NCBI RefSeq assembly: GCF_963576615.1 | Contig: NC_088715.1 | Span: 51,686,007 to 51,750,006 of the forward strand | From: Watersipora subatra | Taxonomy: Eukaryota; Bryozoa; Gymnolaemata; Cheilostomatida; Watersiporidae | Direction of reading: 5' to 3' | DNA: 64,000 nucleotides | Shown: positions 1 to 11,721 of the stretch, piece by piece | Position numbering within the stretch: the stretch's first letter is position 1 | Layout: every line of letters begins with the position of its first letter | Notes under the pieces: generated by a model | The model's input: the letters and a program-made list of their open reading frames with translations, nothing else | Told to the model about the DNA's origin: nothing | Databases searched by the model: none | Translations under genes and position numbers: made by a program

Positions 1-2038
1 CAGTATTGACATTGGAGCTCATTGGTGTTTGACTTTGCTTTAGAACTGTTAGTAGTAGAAGTAGGTGCAGCTGGTGTTTTTGATTCTGTCTTAAGGGAAA
101 CATGCATTTGGTTGTTTGACTTTGGTTTATCCTGTGATTGTAACCTTTTGTTCAGAGTTGTCTTGCTTATGGATTTTTGGGTGGCTGTTGTATTCCGCAG
201 ATTGCTGCAGGCATACTTAGCTTCTTTAGAAATGAACTTTGCATATTTTTTGAATTTTGGGAAGGAGCCGGTTTGAGCTTGGGTATCTTCTGCATGTCGT
301 ACCTACCTGTCGGAAAGCCAGTCTGGGAGAGCTCAAATAATGTTCCTGTTCTCTCGCTTTTGGTTGAGAACGTTGAGACCCGGTATACTGTTCATTGCAG
401 TAACACATGCATTCAGGAAATAGCTATAGTGCTTGAGAGCAGAAAAATCTCTTCCTGAAATCTTTGGCCATTGTTCAAGACGGTCTTTAAATTTTTCCTC
501 GACCATCTCGTCTGCTCCATATTCTGAATGAAGCATATCAAGAGCTTCTTGATAAGCATCGTTGGAATTGAGGGAGAAAAAACTGCTTATGGCTTCTTTT
601 GCCTCACCACTGACAAATTCCTTTAGCAATTGCAGCTTTTCTATGGCAGAGTATGGCTTCATATCTATAAGAGCTGCAAAGGATATTTGCCAGTCATTGT
701 ATTTCAAAGGATCTCCATCAAACACCTCTGGTTTAGGGATATCAGCCCTCTCCATTGTCATGGCTTTGGCCATGGATTCACCGACTGCTTTGGCTATCGT
801 GGTAGACAGATCAACGGTCGGTGAGATGTCTGGCTTTTCTTCAAGCTTGATTGGCTGGTTGGTCAGTGATTGAGTTAGCATTGGTATTCTGCTTACTTGA
901 GCCTGTGATCCTACATCTGGACTTGAACCCAGCGCTCGTAATTGTGATGCTTTGGATGGAGGACGCAGCAGAGAGTTTCGCATATATGTCTCCTGCTCTT
1001 GCTCTAAAGTGTTTTCATAAGCTCTCTGTTGAGCCTTTCCAGCTTCAACCTCAGCCTGAAGCTTCAATTCAGCTATGTGGCGTCGTTTGAGGATCATGTC
1101 CTCCTTTTGCTTCAGCTCAAACAAGGCAGGTCTTCTTCCATTTGCCTGGCTTCAAGTTCAATTTGAAGCTTTGCTTTGGCAGCAGCCACTTTGGCTGCAG
1201 CCTTAGTTGCCTGTGCAAAGGTTTGAGGTTGGTAAAGTGTGTTAGATTATTGTGATTCAGATACACAAGATGGTGACTTGTGCATCTGAGACATGTGGGT
1301 CTCAGATCTAAGAGACTGTGGTTTGATTGTGTAAGTTAGCTGTGGCTCTAAGATTTGTGAATGAGAAGTGATCAATTTTGACTCATGACTGTACTTGGAT
1401 GACTTCATTGACTCAGGCTTACCTGCGCCAATGGGGTGCAGGGGTAGCTCTGTAGAGTGACCAGTAGATGATTGCACCAAGGGTTGTGTGCCCTTGCGTG
1501 ACCTACTATCGCAACTACCTTTGCTACTTACTAAGTCATTGCTGTGATCAATTGTGTACTTGATATGGCTATGTGATTCCAACAAATCATGCGCAATGCT
1601 TGACATGCTTGTCTGCCTATGGGCATATTGTCTATCAACACCTGATTGTCTGACAGATGGTTGATCTTTGACCTCTGACATGTTACTCAGCAATTGCTCC
1701 ACTTGTGTAACTATTTTTTCACAATCACCATTTACACGGTCAATCTCTCTCACCAACTTCTTGAGCTTTTCACTACTTGTACCACACTTCCTCACACTTT
1801 CAAAATCTTCATTTGCTCGTCTCAAATTGCTACTTTCCACTAATTGTCGCTGTAATTCTACAAGGCGTGCTCTGCTTACACCAGCTTCAATTTCTCTTAA
1901 AATCAGTAAATGAAATTCAGACTGTATTTCAACAGCTACTTCAATATCATTGATTAATAGTTGTTCTCTCACACGCTGTGACACACGTCTATCATCAGTA
2001 GCTGGCAAAGAATTATCAATTTGCTCAGAACTAGTCAT
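1..2038 (-). pseudogene. gag remnant of a broken BEL/Pao element (BEL-0)
   Basis: Reading leftwards, the stretch encodes an N-terminal coiled-coil-like gag region starting near an ATG at 2038 (MTSSEQIDNS) and rich in Glu, Arg and Leu. A DUF1759-type gag core follows, with the signature FDGDPLKYNDW and the downstream LKEFVSGEAKEAI. The same arrangement occurs in the two whole BEL/Pao elements of this window. The frame is broken, with about two or three breaks in view, and the protease-polymerase part lies beyond the left edge. It is a fossil of an LTR retrotransposon, clearly a different family from BEL-1 and BEL-2. Confidence 0.8.
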
Positions 2039-2661
2039 GGTTAAAAATAGTTTTGACAAGGACTGGTAAAGCCACTCAGAGCTATTTCGTAATATGAAAC
2101 AACAGCACAGATCGCCTATCAGTAAATAATGAGAGTGCAAGTGCATTGATGACCCGTGACCTCAGCTTCGGCAGTATGACTGTCTTGGCATAGTTGAAAC
2201 TACAGTGTTTTGAGCAATAACAACAAGCCAAATTTGAGTAAAATAATGAGCTCTGCTAATGACTTCGTGAATGGTTTGTGTCACACTGCAATGCAGATGC
2301 CTAGGCTATTAATAGGTCGCAAATATTTGGTCACTCAGGCTACCTTGTATGATATCACTGTCACAATTATTCAATAAAAGCTAAAATAATACACTCGTAA
2401 AAATATGACTGAAGAATGTGGGAAAGTAAAACACTGAAGTATAACAGCAGTTCAATATTAGTATGAAACAATGATCAGGCTGTTCTAGAAATAACAATAC
2501 AAAATCTAAAGTTGCTGATTTGGTCCAAATTTCTACTCTGTTGAGATCTGACAAGAACTCCTTGAAGGAAATGATGTTGATGTTGTTGCTATTACTATTC
2601 TAAAACTGTTTGACTCACGAAACCAAGGCTGATGCTCCTTAGCTTTGTTTGACTTCATCTG
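2039..2661 (-). mobile_element. 5' leader of BEL-0, proximal part
   Basis: No gene is seen. The stretch lies between the BEL-0 gag start and the insertion point of BEL-1. By position it is the untranslated leader of BEL-0, whose distal end resumes at 10956 on the far side of BEL-1. This is inferred from the nested layout; no internal signal proves it. Confidence 0.6.
2657..2661. repeat. target-site duplication of BEL-1 (left copy)
   Basis: The five bases ATCTG just left of the LTR are repeated just right of the other LTR at 10956-10960. Five-base duplications are usual for BEL/Pao integrases. The match fixes both element edges. Confidence 0.9.
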
Positions 2662-3522
2662 TATAGCGACAGGCGCTATCTAGGGCGACAAGCCGTAATG
2701 GAGAGCTAGCTTTACTGATGAGTAGTTGTGGTTCATGAGACTTTATTTAACCCAACTGGCTCAACGTGAAGTCTGCAATGTGAATTGCATGACATGTACA
2801 TTAATAGAAAACAGTTGCAATTATTAATAACAGTGTAAAATATACAAAGTGATTCAAATGTTTTAGAGGCAACTCAAATGTATAGAATTAGCCATAAATT
2901 GTGAAATAAACATAAAATGAGAAATAGACAGTGAATGTAACAAATCTTAATGTGTGTAAAAGTTTAACAGTTTGCTAAAAATGGAATTCACAAATTAATA
3001 AGCAAAAACTGACCTTGTTGCCTTCCGTGGCTTGTCTTGGTAAAATAGACTTGAAAATATTGTAGACTTGAGAACTTTTAAAAGAACAACTTTATAAACT
3101 TAGAAAATATATCACCAATAATGGTGAGCTTATTGAGCCATACTGCTCAGGACAAAGACTGCTGCTCTACTGACCAGTTCTAGAGAAGACAGTTGACCAA
3201 GATGAACCGAGAATGCAAAAAAGTTAGACAAAATTAGTGCACATTCCGGACCCTAAATTAGTCGTAGTCCCAGCCACGCCAATCGCTAATGGAACGCGCT
3301 CCAACGCCCGCAGCAGCAGCTCTCAAGCTTATTCATCCCAGCAGCCAAAGACTGGAAAAAGCATTAGTATTTATTAAAAATGTACCTGTTTTATAGTCGT
3401 GACACATCTGTTGAGGTAATTATCTATTACACCTTGAAAACAAAGAAGTCTGGGGCTGATGTTTACTAGAAATAATTTTTAAGAAATGGCTAGAAATAAT
3501 ACACGTATTTAATTTCATTACA
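2662..3522 (-). repeat. 3' LTR of BEL-1
   Basis: Matches 10095-10955 over 861 bp. On the minus strand it opens with TGTAATGAAATT and closes with CGCTATA. It contains AATAAA on the minus strand near 2742-2747, a plausible polyadenylation signal. The purine-rich tract abuts it at 3523-3532. Confidence 0.92.
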
Positions 3523-3811
3523 CTCCCACCTTAATTTACTCTAGGAAATTAACTATTATAAGCAAGCTAAAAATACTACTGTCCACATTTCACCACATTT
3601 CAAGGATTATGTTGAAAGCATAAAACATACTACCTGAAAGCGATATATTGTGAAACATACATGAAGGTAAGGGTAAGCAGAAAGTAGTATAAAGTGATAT
3701 GAATATGTGATAAAACAAAAAATGTGCTGCCAATTTCGACGGTGCACATTCAGCATAGATGGGGGATAAAAGTAATAGCATAAAATACAAGTATAACAGT
3801 ATAAGCATAAT
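3523..3811 (-). other. BEL-1 3' untranslated stretch
   Basis: Lies between the stop codon and the 3' LTR. It holds the polypurine tract against the LTR and nothing else recognised. Confidence 0.7.
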
Positions 3812-6800
3812 CTATTCCAGTTTAACTAGTTTCTGGACAGGTCTATGTAGAATTGTTCTTTTTTCCATCGGCTTTCCTTCGCTGGAGAGGAACTTTGACG
3901 CTAATCGAACTGACACCTTTCTAACAAGACCGTCTGATCCTGGATAGGTTTCTTCCACTATAGCTTTTCTCCAGTGATTTCTGGGCATATCGTGCTCGAC
4001 CAAGAGTACCACATCACCCTTGGCAAGGTTCACCTTAATATCGGCCCACTTCTGACGCTTGGTAATCTCATCGAAGTAAGTGACCTTCCACTTTTGCCAG
4101 AATGCCTCCGCCAAACATTGTACTTCTTTCCATCTAGCTTTAGCATATGACTCCGTTGTAAACTCGCCTGGGGGTGGCGGTGTTGGTTCTGGCTTTCCAG
4201 TTAGCAAAGCGTTCGGAGTGATTGGCAGCTCTTCCGGATCGTTGACATCAACTAAAGATAGAGGCCTGCTGTTAGCCGTTGCCATCACCTCACAAAATGC
4301 CGTTCGTAGCATGGAAGTATCGAATCTGCCTTTGTGTTTGTAAAAAATATCGTCTAAAATAGATCGAATGGTGCGAATTTGTCGCTCCCAAACACCACCT
4401 TGATGGCTAGCTGTTGGGGTTGACATGATGAAGTTTATTTGCATGTTTGCTAGAATTTGCTTAGCTTCGTTGTTTACCATATTTTTAAGTTGCTTGTCCA
4501 ATTCATTTTTTGCTCCAATAAAGTTGGTGCCATTGTCACTGTACAGGGTTTTCACATGTCCTCGAATAGATATAAAACAACGCAATGCATTCAGAAATGC
4601 ATTGGTCGATAAGTCATCCAAAAGCTCAATATGTATTCCTCTGGTATATAGACAGGTAAAGACTAGACCATACTTCTTCAGCTCAGTACGCCTTTCTTTA
4701 ACCTCAAAAGGCCCAAAGCAGTCCATACCAGTGTGCATAAAGGGGGGATACTTTCCAGTTCTTTCTAACGGCAAGTCTCCCATCTGCTGAGAAGAGCTTT
4801 TTCCTCGTAGTGTGCGGCATGTCACACATTTGCCGACCATCTCTTTGACCAACCTGGTCCCACCGACTAACCAAAATCCAGCTTGACGTATTGCAGTCAG
4901 CGTGTATGACCTACCAAGATGGTGTGTCTTATTATGGACATCTTGGACTATATGTCTAGCAAAAAGACTGTGTTTAGGCATGATAATTGGGTGTTTCTCT
5001 GTGTAGCTTAGTAATGGAGACTTTTCAGCTCTTCCACCGACGCATAAAAGACCATCTTTGTTGATGAATGGGTTCAGTTGAGGAAGAGCACTGCCTTTTG
5101 ACACAGCGTTTCCAGTGCTGATTGCATTTAGTTCGGCTGAAAGGTATTCCTGCTGAGTCACTTGAATGACTAGGTTTTCAGCCTTTCTTAAGTCGACTGC
5201 CTCTAGTGGTTCCAGTTTCCATGATTTGTTGCGTACCATCTTTTGAAGTGTTCCAACAACTCGTAGAAGTCGAATTTTGGTACTGAAGTGCTCTATGAGC
5301 TTGAGCACTGGATTAGGTCGTTTCATTTTTGTGTCGCATTTTTTAATTCTTCTCACTTCCGGATCTGTTTGACTGAGTCTCGCTTGGAAATCAGTCTGGT
5401 TAGCTGAAGGATATGTTTGTTTTTCTCTTAAGAACTCAGGCCCATGGAACCAGATACTCTTCATTAGTTTGTGGCATTCTATCCCTCTGGACGCTATGTC
5501 CGCTGGATTGTGCTCCCCGGCTATATGGTGCCACTGAGTGACTTGTGAGTGTTCTCTAATTTCATGAACTCGGTTTGCTACATATGTCTGAAATCTCTTG
5601 GAGTCATTGGCTATGTAGCTGAGCACAATTTGAGAGTCTGACCAATAATGCTCCTCATCAATTTTAAGATCTAACTCGTGTTTCAGTGTCTTACTAAGTC
5701 GAGTAGCCAGCAATGCTGCTTGCAACTCCAATCTAGGAATGGTGACTTTTCCTTTGGATGGTACTACTCTAGATTTCGCCATCAGGAGTCCAGTAGAAAT
5801 TTCGTTTTTGTGGTTTGTCATCTTTATGTACGAACAGGCTCCTATGCCATTGAAGCTGGCATCCGCAAAGTGGTGTAGCTCAGTTTTGATCACTTTGCCA
5901 AAGCTTGGAGGCTTGATGCATCGAGGAATTGTAATGGACTCTAGCAAAGAGAGCTGATACTTCCATTCTTGCCACTCTTTGGCTATCTCAGAGGAGACAG
6001 GCTCATCCCAGTCTGTTTCTGCACTGTTTGCTTTCTGTAGGATATTCTTTCCAGACAAAACATATGGAGAGAGAAATCCAAGCGGATCATATATCTGTGA
6101 TATCACAGACAATATGCCTCTTCTTGTTGAAGCTTTGTCTTGTAGCTGGCTGCTAAATGTAAATTCATCTGTGTTAATTGCCCATTCAAGTCCAAGTGTT
6201 CTGTGAGTTGAAATCTTTCCTTCAAATAGGCTTTGGATCTCTATGCATTCTGACTCTGGGAGGTCAATCAGAGCTTCCTGTTTGTTTGAAAGAAACTTAT
6301 GTAGTCGCAAGTTGCCCAAGGAGCAAAGCTCTCGGCTTTCTTCAATCAGTTTTCTGGCTTTGCTGGCATCCTCTACGCTTGTTACTCCATCATCTACGTA
6401 AAAGTTTCTTTCAATGAACGTAGATGCTATAGGATGTGTCGCTTTGTTTTTCTGTGCTAACTTGCGAAGTCCGTATGTTGCCACAGCTGGGGAAGAAACT
6501 GCTCCAAAAAGATGCACAGTCATCCGGTAATCTTTGACATTTCCGGATTCATCTTGCCAGAGAAATCTGAGAAAGTCCCTATCTTCTGGCTTTACATAGA
6601 AGTTATAAAACATTTTTTCTACGTCACAGGTCAATGCTATACATTCCTGACGAAATCTGCTGAGGATACCGACTAGACTATTTATATGGTCAGGTCCTTG
6701 CAAAAGATGTTGGTTTATAGAGGTGTTTGCATAAGTGGCACTGCAGTCAAAAACTACTCTGAGCTTGTGCTTACGGGGATGTTTCACAGAAAAATGTGGT

Positions 6801-9397
6801 ATGTACCACATTTCTCCAGATTCAGGCTTGTTACTTTCGTGCACTTCTTCTGCATGACCTTTTTGTATAAGCTCATTTATAAACTCGGTATACTTCTCCT
6901 TGTAGGAGGGGTCAGTTTTGAACTTGTTGGTCAAAGAGGCTAAGCGACCAAGAGCTTGCAAACGATTGTTAGGTAGTTTGGGCCGCGATCTAAAGGGTAA
7001 TGGCATCTGGAAGTACCCATCATTTCTTTGTACAGTTCCTGTACTCAAAATCTCCATGAACTTTATGTCATCTTGAGAGCTTAGCGTGTCACTATCATCA
7101 GATAGTATCTTTGCAACCGTGTTGCAGGCATTCACTGATACTCTTGGTGTTTTACGACCATTTTGTCTTTTACCACTGCCCATAGCTGTCCATCCTAGAA
7201 CTGTTTTCTCAGCAAATGGTTGTCCTTTCTGTCCACGTATTGTCTCTATCGGTGCAAAGGCATCTGAACAGTCTCGCCCAATCAGCATAGCCACAGGTAT
7301 ATCAAGCAGGGGAGGAAGAAACTTGGAGATTTCGACGAGATGTTCATACTTGGCCAGATTATCTCTAGTAGGTATCTGGTCTTTGTCACATGAGAAGTCA
7401 TTCCAAGCGTAAGCTGCTATGCTTAGCTTGGTACATTCGTGGAAACCCCTAACTAAAATATTGTGGTGTAAATTGATCTTCTCAAGTGTCGATCCATTTA
7501 GAGTTTCCATCTGTACATCTTCTATTGTTGTATCGGTGTTCAGCATGCCTCCAACGTCTGTTGTGAGAAATGTGCTGTCCGACTGTGAATCTAACATAGC
7601 GTATATAAGTACCTCTTTCTGTGGATCAAATTGCGAGGAAACATAAACAGGAAGAATCATATTTAGCCCTTTCTCTGCACAACTTGTGAACTTGACATCA
7701 AGTTTCTTTGTCTTCTGCAAAGAATCCTCTCGAGCAGTGTTCCCTTGAGATTCCTTTAGAGTGCTTGTGTATTGCTTGTTGGGCTTGGTTTCCATTTTCA
7801 TCCCACCTGAAGTGTTAGTTTGAGTTTCTGGAGCCTTTGTATCTGTACTCCTATTTCGCTCCCATTCGTGAGGTTCTCTGTGTAAGGCGGTGGGGTGTCT
7901 TTTCTGACACTTTTTGCAGGTTGCTCTTTTTGGACATTCTTTAGATCTGTGATCTGAGGAACCCAAGCATCCAAAGCATAGACGATGCTGTTTAACAAAG
8001 GCTTCTTGTTGGGCCGCTTTCATATCTCTTAGTGTGTAGCATTCAGCTGTTGCATGAGGCTTCTTGCAGCAAATGCAGGAGTTAGCGTAACCAGTAGATG
8101 TTGCAAGAGCACTAACTCGAGCACTAGGGTAGATTCTTTGTTGTTTGGGTTTGTCCTTCAAATTCATGCTTGTCAGCTGCATCAACGGCTCTTCCATGAT
8201 CTCCGCATGGTCAATAACAAATGATGTGAACTCTTTGAAGTCAGGATACGGCTTCCTGGCTTGACGTCTTTCCTTGACTGTTTTCACCCAACTTCTAATC
8301 ATGAAATCGGGTAACTTTGCAACTAGTTTCTCATTCTCCTCGCTGTCATCTAAGATGTTTAGCTGGGTAACATCGCTCATAGCAGACCTAATATGTGCCA
8401 GCAAGTCAGCATATTCCCTAAGCAAAGAACTATTTTTGGGTCCTATCTTGCTGAATTCCGACAGCTTTTTACGTAGTGCTCTGCTTACGCTGTGTTTGTT
8501 TCCAAATCTATCCTTCAGCACTGCTCTTGCATCATAGTATGCAGATAGTGTATTAGTTAAGAAATGCCCGCTGATGGCATCGTAAGCCTTACCAGACACA
8601 AACCTTTTAAGGTGACGGAGGGGTTCAATATTTGTCAAACCTTCAGTCTCCACGTAAGCGTCAAAATCCATTTCCCATTCTGTGAAGGTAATGGGATCAC
8701 CATGGTACACAGCAGGTGCCAGAGACTGCCTCTTTGTTGCTCTCATTGAAGCAATAAGACTAGTTGTGAGATCTTTTACGACTTGTAGACCTGTGTCTTG
8801 AGCTCCAATACTGTTATAGGATTCCACGTTGACTTCTGGGTTGTTGGTGCGTGTAGGCATAACAGTTGGCCAGCTATAAGCTGAAGGTGTTGCTTCAGTT
8901 ATGGTATTAGCTTCTCTTTCTCTCATTCGAGACAGCAGTTGATTAAACTTTTCCATGTGAGTAGCAAAGGTAGCAGACGCCTCTTGAAGATCTTCCTCAT
9001 CATCTTGTTTAGGTTGGTCCATCTCCTCTAGTAGCACTGTAAGCTTCTGTCGGTTCACGGCGATTTTGCTTGTACACAAATCAAACATATTTTTGATTGT
9101 TTCTAAATCTGTTTTTTTCTCAGTCAATCTATCTAACTCATTATAGTTTGCTTCAATAGTTTCCAAATTGGCATCAACAGTGGCACTATATTGTTCTATT
9201 TGCTCTCTTGTGTGAGCTTCAGTTTGACCGAAAAAATGGTCCATATGTTCAAATTCCTCAACTATAGCTTGAGCTACTTCATTATTCAAATGCATAAGCT
9301 TTAGGCGTACAGACTCACGCCTGGAAACTACATCTGTATCAGACCTTTCAAGTGATTGCATATTAGTTTGACGATTTGATTCGTCCTCTGACGCCAT
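3812..9397 (-). CDS. BEL-1 gag-pol polyprotein
   Basis: I take the ATG at 9397 (MASEDESNRQ) as the start. The frame is open for 95 codons further upstream, but without an ATG and with hydrophobic, unrelated content. The product is 1861 residues. In order: coiled-coil gag N-terminus; DUF1759 gag core from about residue 231 (YHGDPITFTEWEMDF); Cys/His knuckles at about 440-520; aspartic protease (DUF1758 type) near 600; reverse transcriptase with the BEL-type VDDG box near 1000; peptidase A17-type region and RNase H (HHFADAS) near 1176; HHCC zinc region near 1490; integrase core from about 1559 with SDNGTNF near 1622 and GGVWERQ near 1666; and a DUF5641-like C-terminus. These domains copy and integrate the element. 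A single gag-pol frame is normal in this superfamily. Confidence 0.93.
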   Translation of the reverse strand: MASEDESNRQTNMQSLERSDTDVVSRRESVRLKLMHLNNEVAQAIVEEFEHMDHFFGQTEAHTREQIEQYSATVDANLETIEANYNELDRLTEKKTDLETIKNMFDLCTSKIAVNRQKLTVLLEEMDQPKQDDEEDLQEASATFATHMEKFNQLLSRMREREANTITEATPSAYSWPTVMPTRTNNPEVNVESYNSIGAQDTGLQVVKDLTTSLIASMRATKRQSLAPAVYHGDPITFTEWEMDFDAYVETEGLTNIEPLRHLKRFVSGKAYDAISGHFLTNTLSAYYDARAVLKDRFGNKHSVSRALRKKLSEFSKIGPKNSSLLREYADLLAHIRSAMSDVTQLNILDDSEENEKLVAKLPDFMIRSWVKTVKERRQARKPYPDFKEFTSFVIDHAEIMEEPLMQLTSMNLKDKPKQQRIYPSARVSALATSTGYANSCICCKKPHATAECYTLRDMKAAQQEAFVKQHRLCFGCLGSSDHRSKECPKRATCKKCQKRHPTALHREPHEWERNRSTDTKAPETQTNTSGGMKMETKPNKQYTSTLKESQGNTAREDSLQKTKKLDVKFTSCAEKGLNMILPVYVSSQFDPQKEVLIYAMLDSQSDSTFLTTDVGGMLNTDTTIEDVQMETLNGSTLEKINLHHNILVRGFHECTKLSIAAYAWNDFSCDKDQIPTRDNLAKYEHLVEISKFLPPLLDIPVAMLIGRDCSDAFAPIETIRGQKGQPFAEKTVLGWTAMGSGKRQNGRKTPRVSVNACNTVAKILSDDSDTLSSQDDIKFMEILSTGTVQRNDGYFQMPLPFRSRPKLPNNRLQALGRLASLTNKFKTDPSYKEKYTEFINELIQKGHAEEVHESNKPESGEMWYIPHFSVKHPRKHKLRVVFDCSATYANTSINQHLLQGPDHINSLVGILSRFRQECIALTCDVEKMFYNFYVKPEDRDFLRFLWQDESGNVKDYRMTVHLFGAVSSPAVATYGLRKLAQKNKATHPIASTFIERNFYVDDGVTSVEDASKARKLIEESRELCSLGNLRLHKFLSNKQEALIDLPESECIEIQSLFEGKISTHRTLGLEWAINTDEFTFSSQLQDKASTRRGILSVISQIYDPLGFLSPYVLSGKNILQKANSAETDWDEPVSSEIAKEWQEWKYQLSLLESITIPRCIKPPSFGKVIKTELHHFADASFNGIGACSYIKMTNHKNEISTGLLMAKSRVVPSKGKVTIPRLELQAALLATRLSKTLKHELDLKIDEEHYWSDSQIVLSYIANDSKRFQTYVANRVHEIREHSQVTQWHHIAGEHNPADIASRGIECHKLMKSIWFHGPEFLREKQTYPSANQTDFQARLSQTDPEVRRIKKCDTKMKRPNPVLKLIEHFSTKIRLLRVVGTLQKMVRNKSWKLEPLEAVDLRKAENLVIQVTQQEYLSAELNAISTGNAVSKGSALPQLNPFINKDGLLCVGGRAEKSPLLSYTEKHPIIMPKHSLFARHIVQDVHNKTHHLGRSYTLTAIRQAGFWLVGGTRLVKEMVGKCVTCRTLRGKSSSQQMGDLPLERTGKYPPFMHTGMDCFGPFEVKERRTELKKYGLVFTCLYTRGIHIELLDDLSTNAFLNALRCFISIRGHVKTLYSDNGTNFIGAKNELDKQLKNMVNNEAKQILANMQINFIMSTPTASHQGGVWERQIRTIRSILDDIFYKHKGRFDTSMLRTAFCEVMATANSRPLSLVDVNDPEELPITPNALLTGKPEPTPPPPGEFTTESYAKARWKEVQCLAEAFWQKWKVTYFDEITKRQKWADIKVNLAKGDVVLLVEHDMPRNHWRKAIVEETYPGSDGLVRKVSVRLASKFLSSEGKPMEKRTILHRPVQKLVKLE

Positions 9398-10094
9398 ATC
9401 AGAGAACAAAATTATGAGTTTACTTTCAACTAGGCCTACTATGAAAATAAACAAAACTAGCCCTTTAATAATTAAAGCCAGTAAGACACTAACGATGGCA
9501 CCTACCCGTGCGTGCCCATCTAATACAGTAGTTACATGTGAATATAGCCTAGAGGAAGGTTGACAAAATTGGCAATCAGCTAAATAGCTACTTGATGAGT
9601 TTACCAGGAATTGCACTGCGGCGCGGCGCGCGCGGCAAAGGATGGCGACCCCACAAACAATTACCGAGCAGAGACCTGACAATCAAGGGAACCGCTTGAT
9701 GTGCACCAAATTTGCTTGTAAAAATTGTGAATTTAAATTTAAACTACTGTCAACTGTACTTCAGCTAGAACTACTCAGTTTACAATAACGAGCAGACTTG
9801 TAGAAACTTAACCAAGGCAATACACAATACCAAGCTAAAAATGGTTGATAAAGCCACACATGGAAGTAAAGCAAATATTGTAGATATTCTATTTACTTCA
9901 GTCCAATATTGATACGTTACTTGTCTTTACAGGTTCCTTCAGTATTTTCCTTTCAGCGCTTTACTTGACTCTAAGGACTTGACTTGTACTTTACTTTGAC
10001 TTTGTAAGTTTGAGCTTTACCTTGACTTTGTAGACTTGAACTTCACTTTGACTTTGTAAACTTGACTCTCCAATGGTAGAGGTCAAGACTTCAC
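9398..10094 (-). other. BEL-1 5' leader
   Basis: Untranslated region between the 5' LTR and gag. A GC-rich patch lies at 9617-9632. A run of imperfect repeats of ACTTTGACTTTGTA type lies at 9961-10075. Directly internal to the LTR the minus strand reads GTGAAGTCTTGACC, a motif with counterparts in BEL-2 and BEL-0. It does not begin with the TGG expected of a standard tRNA 3'-end primer site. Confidence 0.6.
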
Positions 10095-10955
10095 TATAGC
10101 GACAGGCGCTATCTAGGGCGACAAGCCGTAATGGAGAGCTAGCTTTACTGATGAGTAGTTGTGGTTCATGAGACTTTATTTAACCCAACTGGCTCAACGT
10201 GAAGTCTGCAATGTGAATTGCATGACATGTACATTAATAGAAAACAGTTGCAATTATTAATAACAGTGTAAAATATACAAAGTGATTCAAATGTTTTAGA
10301 GGCAACTCAAATGTATAGAATTAGCCATAAATTGTGAAATAAACATAAAATGAGAAATAGACAGTGAATGTAACAAATCTTAATGTGTGTAAAAGTTTAA
10401 CAGTTTGCTAAAAATGGAATTCACAAATTAATAAGCAAAAACTGACCTTGTTGCCTTCCGTGGCTTGTCTTGGTAAAATAGACTTGAAAATATTGTAGAC
10501 TTGAGAACTTTTAAAAGAACAACTTTATAAACTTAGAAAATATATCACCAATAATGGTGAGCTTATTGAGCCATACTGCTCAGGACAAAGACTGCTGCTC
10601 TACTGACCAGTTCTAGAGAAGACAGTTGACCAAGATGAACCGAGAATGCAAAAAAGTTAGACAAAATTAGTGCACATTCCGGACCCTAAATTAGTCGTAG
10701 TCCCAGCCACGCCAATCGCTAATGGAACGCGCTCCAACGCCCGCAGCAGCAGCTCTCAAGCTTATTCATCCCAGCAGCCAAAGACTGGAAAAAGCATTAG
10801 TATTTATTAAAAATGTACCTGTTTTATAGTCGTGACACATCTGTTGAGGTAATTATCTATTACACCTTGAAAACAAAGAAGTCTGGGGCTGATGTTTACT
10901 AGAAATAATTTTTAAGAAATGGCTAGAAATAATACACGTATTTAATTTCATTACA
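10095..10955 (-). repeat. 5' LTR of BEL-1
   Basis: 861 bp, identical by eye to 2662-3522. Flanked on its right by the second copy of the ATCTG target duplication at 10956-10960. Confidence 0.92.
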
Positions 10956-11600
10956 ATCTGTGCATAGGTGTGGCAACATCTTGTTCCTCGTCTAGTCACA
11001 AGTTTTCACTGTTACGGCTTCACCCCCAGATATTCGAAGGAATTCAAACTGATGTCCACTTATGAGATTTATTGAACAACGTGAAAACTAAAATAACATA
11101 AAGCGTACTATGAGTAGATATAGTGAAAGGTTAAATTTCTCAATTAGCACAATATGCATTCTAGACATGAATATAAATGCACTAATAGTAACATTAAACT
11201 CAAAAATAGTAAATGATAAAACACAAGATTAATACATGAAATAAAAGTAATCGTTGTTACCTTGAACGACCTTCTGAGGATTCCGTAATAACTTGATTCC
11301 AAACTTGTATTTGATAAGTATAGAATATGTGAATGTAGATATAATAATAAAACAGTAGATGCTGCTTAGCAGATATATTCGAGAGTTCAACAATTTCACA
11401 TGTTGCTTGTGCAGTAGCTAAAGTTAAAGTGATAGTTGTTGGAAGGCAAAAAGAAATACCATGAATCAGTTGTTTTGCAAAATTAGGCAGTGAAATCATA
11501 AGGCAGCCGGATAGCAACAGCTTGGTTGACAAAGAAAATGAATGTTGCAATTGGCAAACGATGCCATTAGATGCCCATTACCAAATTTTGCCATGCAAAC
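10956..11600 (-). repeat. distal leader and 5' LTR of BEL-0
   Basis: Bases 10956-11009 continue the BEL-0 leader across the BEL-1 insertion. At 11010 a BEL-like LTR end appears: on the minus strand CCGTAACA followed by GTGAAAACTTG, the same LTR-end and GTGAA arrangement as in BEL-1 and BEL-2. Inside, GAGATTTATTGAAC (plus strand) mirrors the AATAAA-bearing segment of the other two LTRs. The right edge is not resolved and lies between about 11550 and 11690. The partner LTR is outside the window. Confidence 0.6.
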
Positions 11601-11683
11601 AAGACAGTCATAATGCACCAAAACTGAAGTGGTGAGATTTCACCAATGCCGATCCTACAGTTCGAGTTATCCATGTTTGACTG

Positions 11684-11721
<38 letters not shown>
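11571..11721. mobile_element. pogo-like terminal fragment and TA tract
   Basis: GTTCGAGTTATCCATGTTTG runs into ACTGTA at 11659-11684 and equals the terminal inverted repeat of the pogo-like element at 41484-42608. A short TA tract (11683-11721) separates it from the next copy, so two element ends lie head to head. The rest of this copy is not recognisable. Confidence 0.55.

Larger units (their letters stand above)
2662..10955 (-). mobile_element. BEL/Pao LTR retrotransposon BEL-1, looks whole
   Basis: An 8.29-kb element on the minus strand has two 861-bp LTRs that look identical by eye, a 5-bp target duplication (ATCTG), a purine-rich tract (AAGGTGGGAG on the minus strand) next to the 3' LTR, and one long gag-pol frame. 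No break is visible. Matching LTRs mean a very recent insertion. It lies inside the leader of the older BEL-0 element, so BEL-0 came first. BEL/Pao elements are non-enveloped retroelements; no env-like frame is seen. Confidence 0.93.

Noticed and set aside
9398-9682. 95-codon hydrophobic N-terminal extension of the BEL-1 polyprotein
   Set aside because: No ATG in the extension. The first ATG is at 9397 and the residues after it match the gag start type of the other BEL elements.
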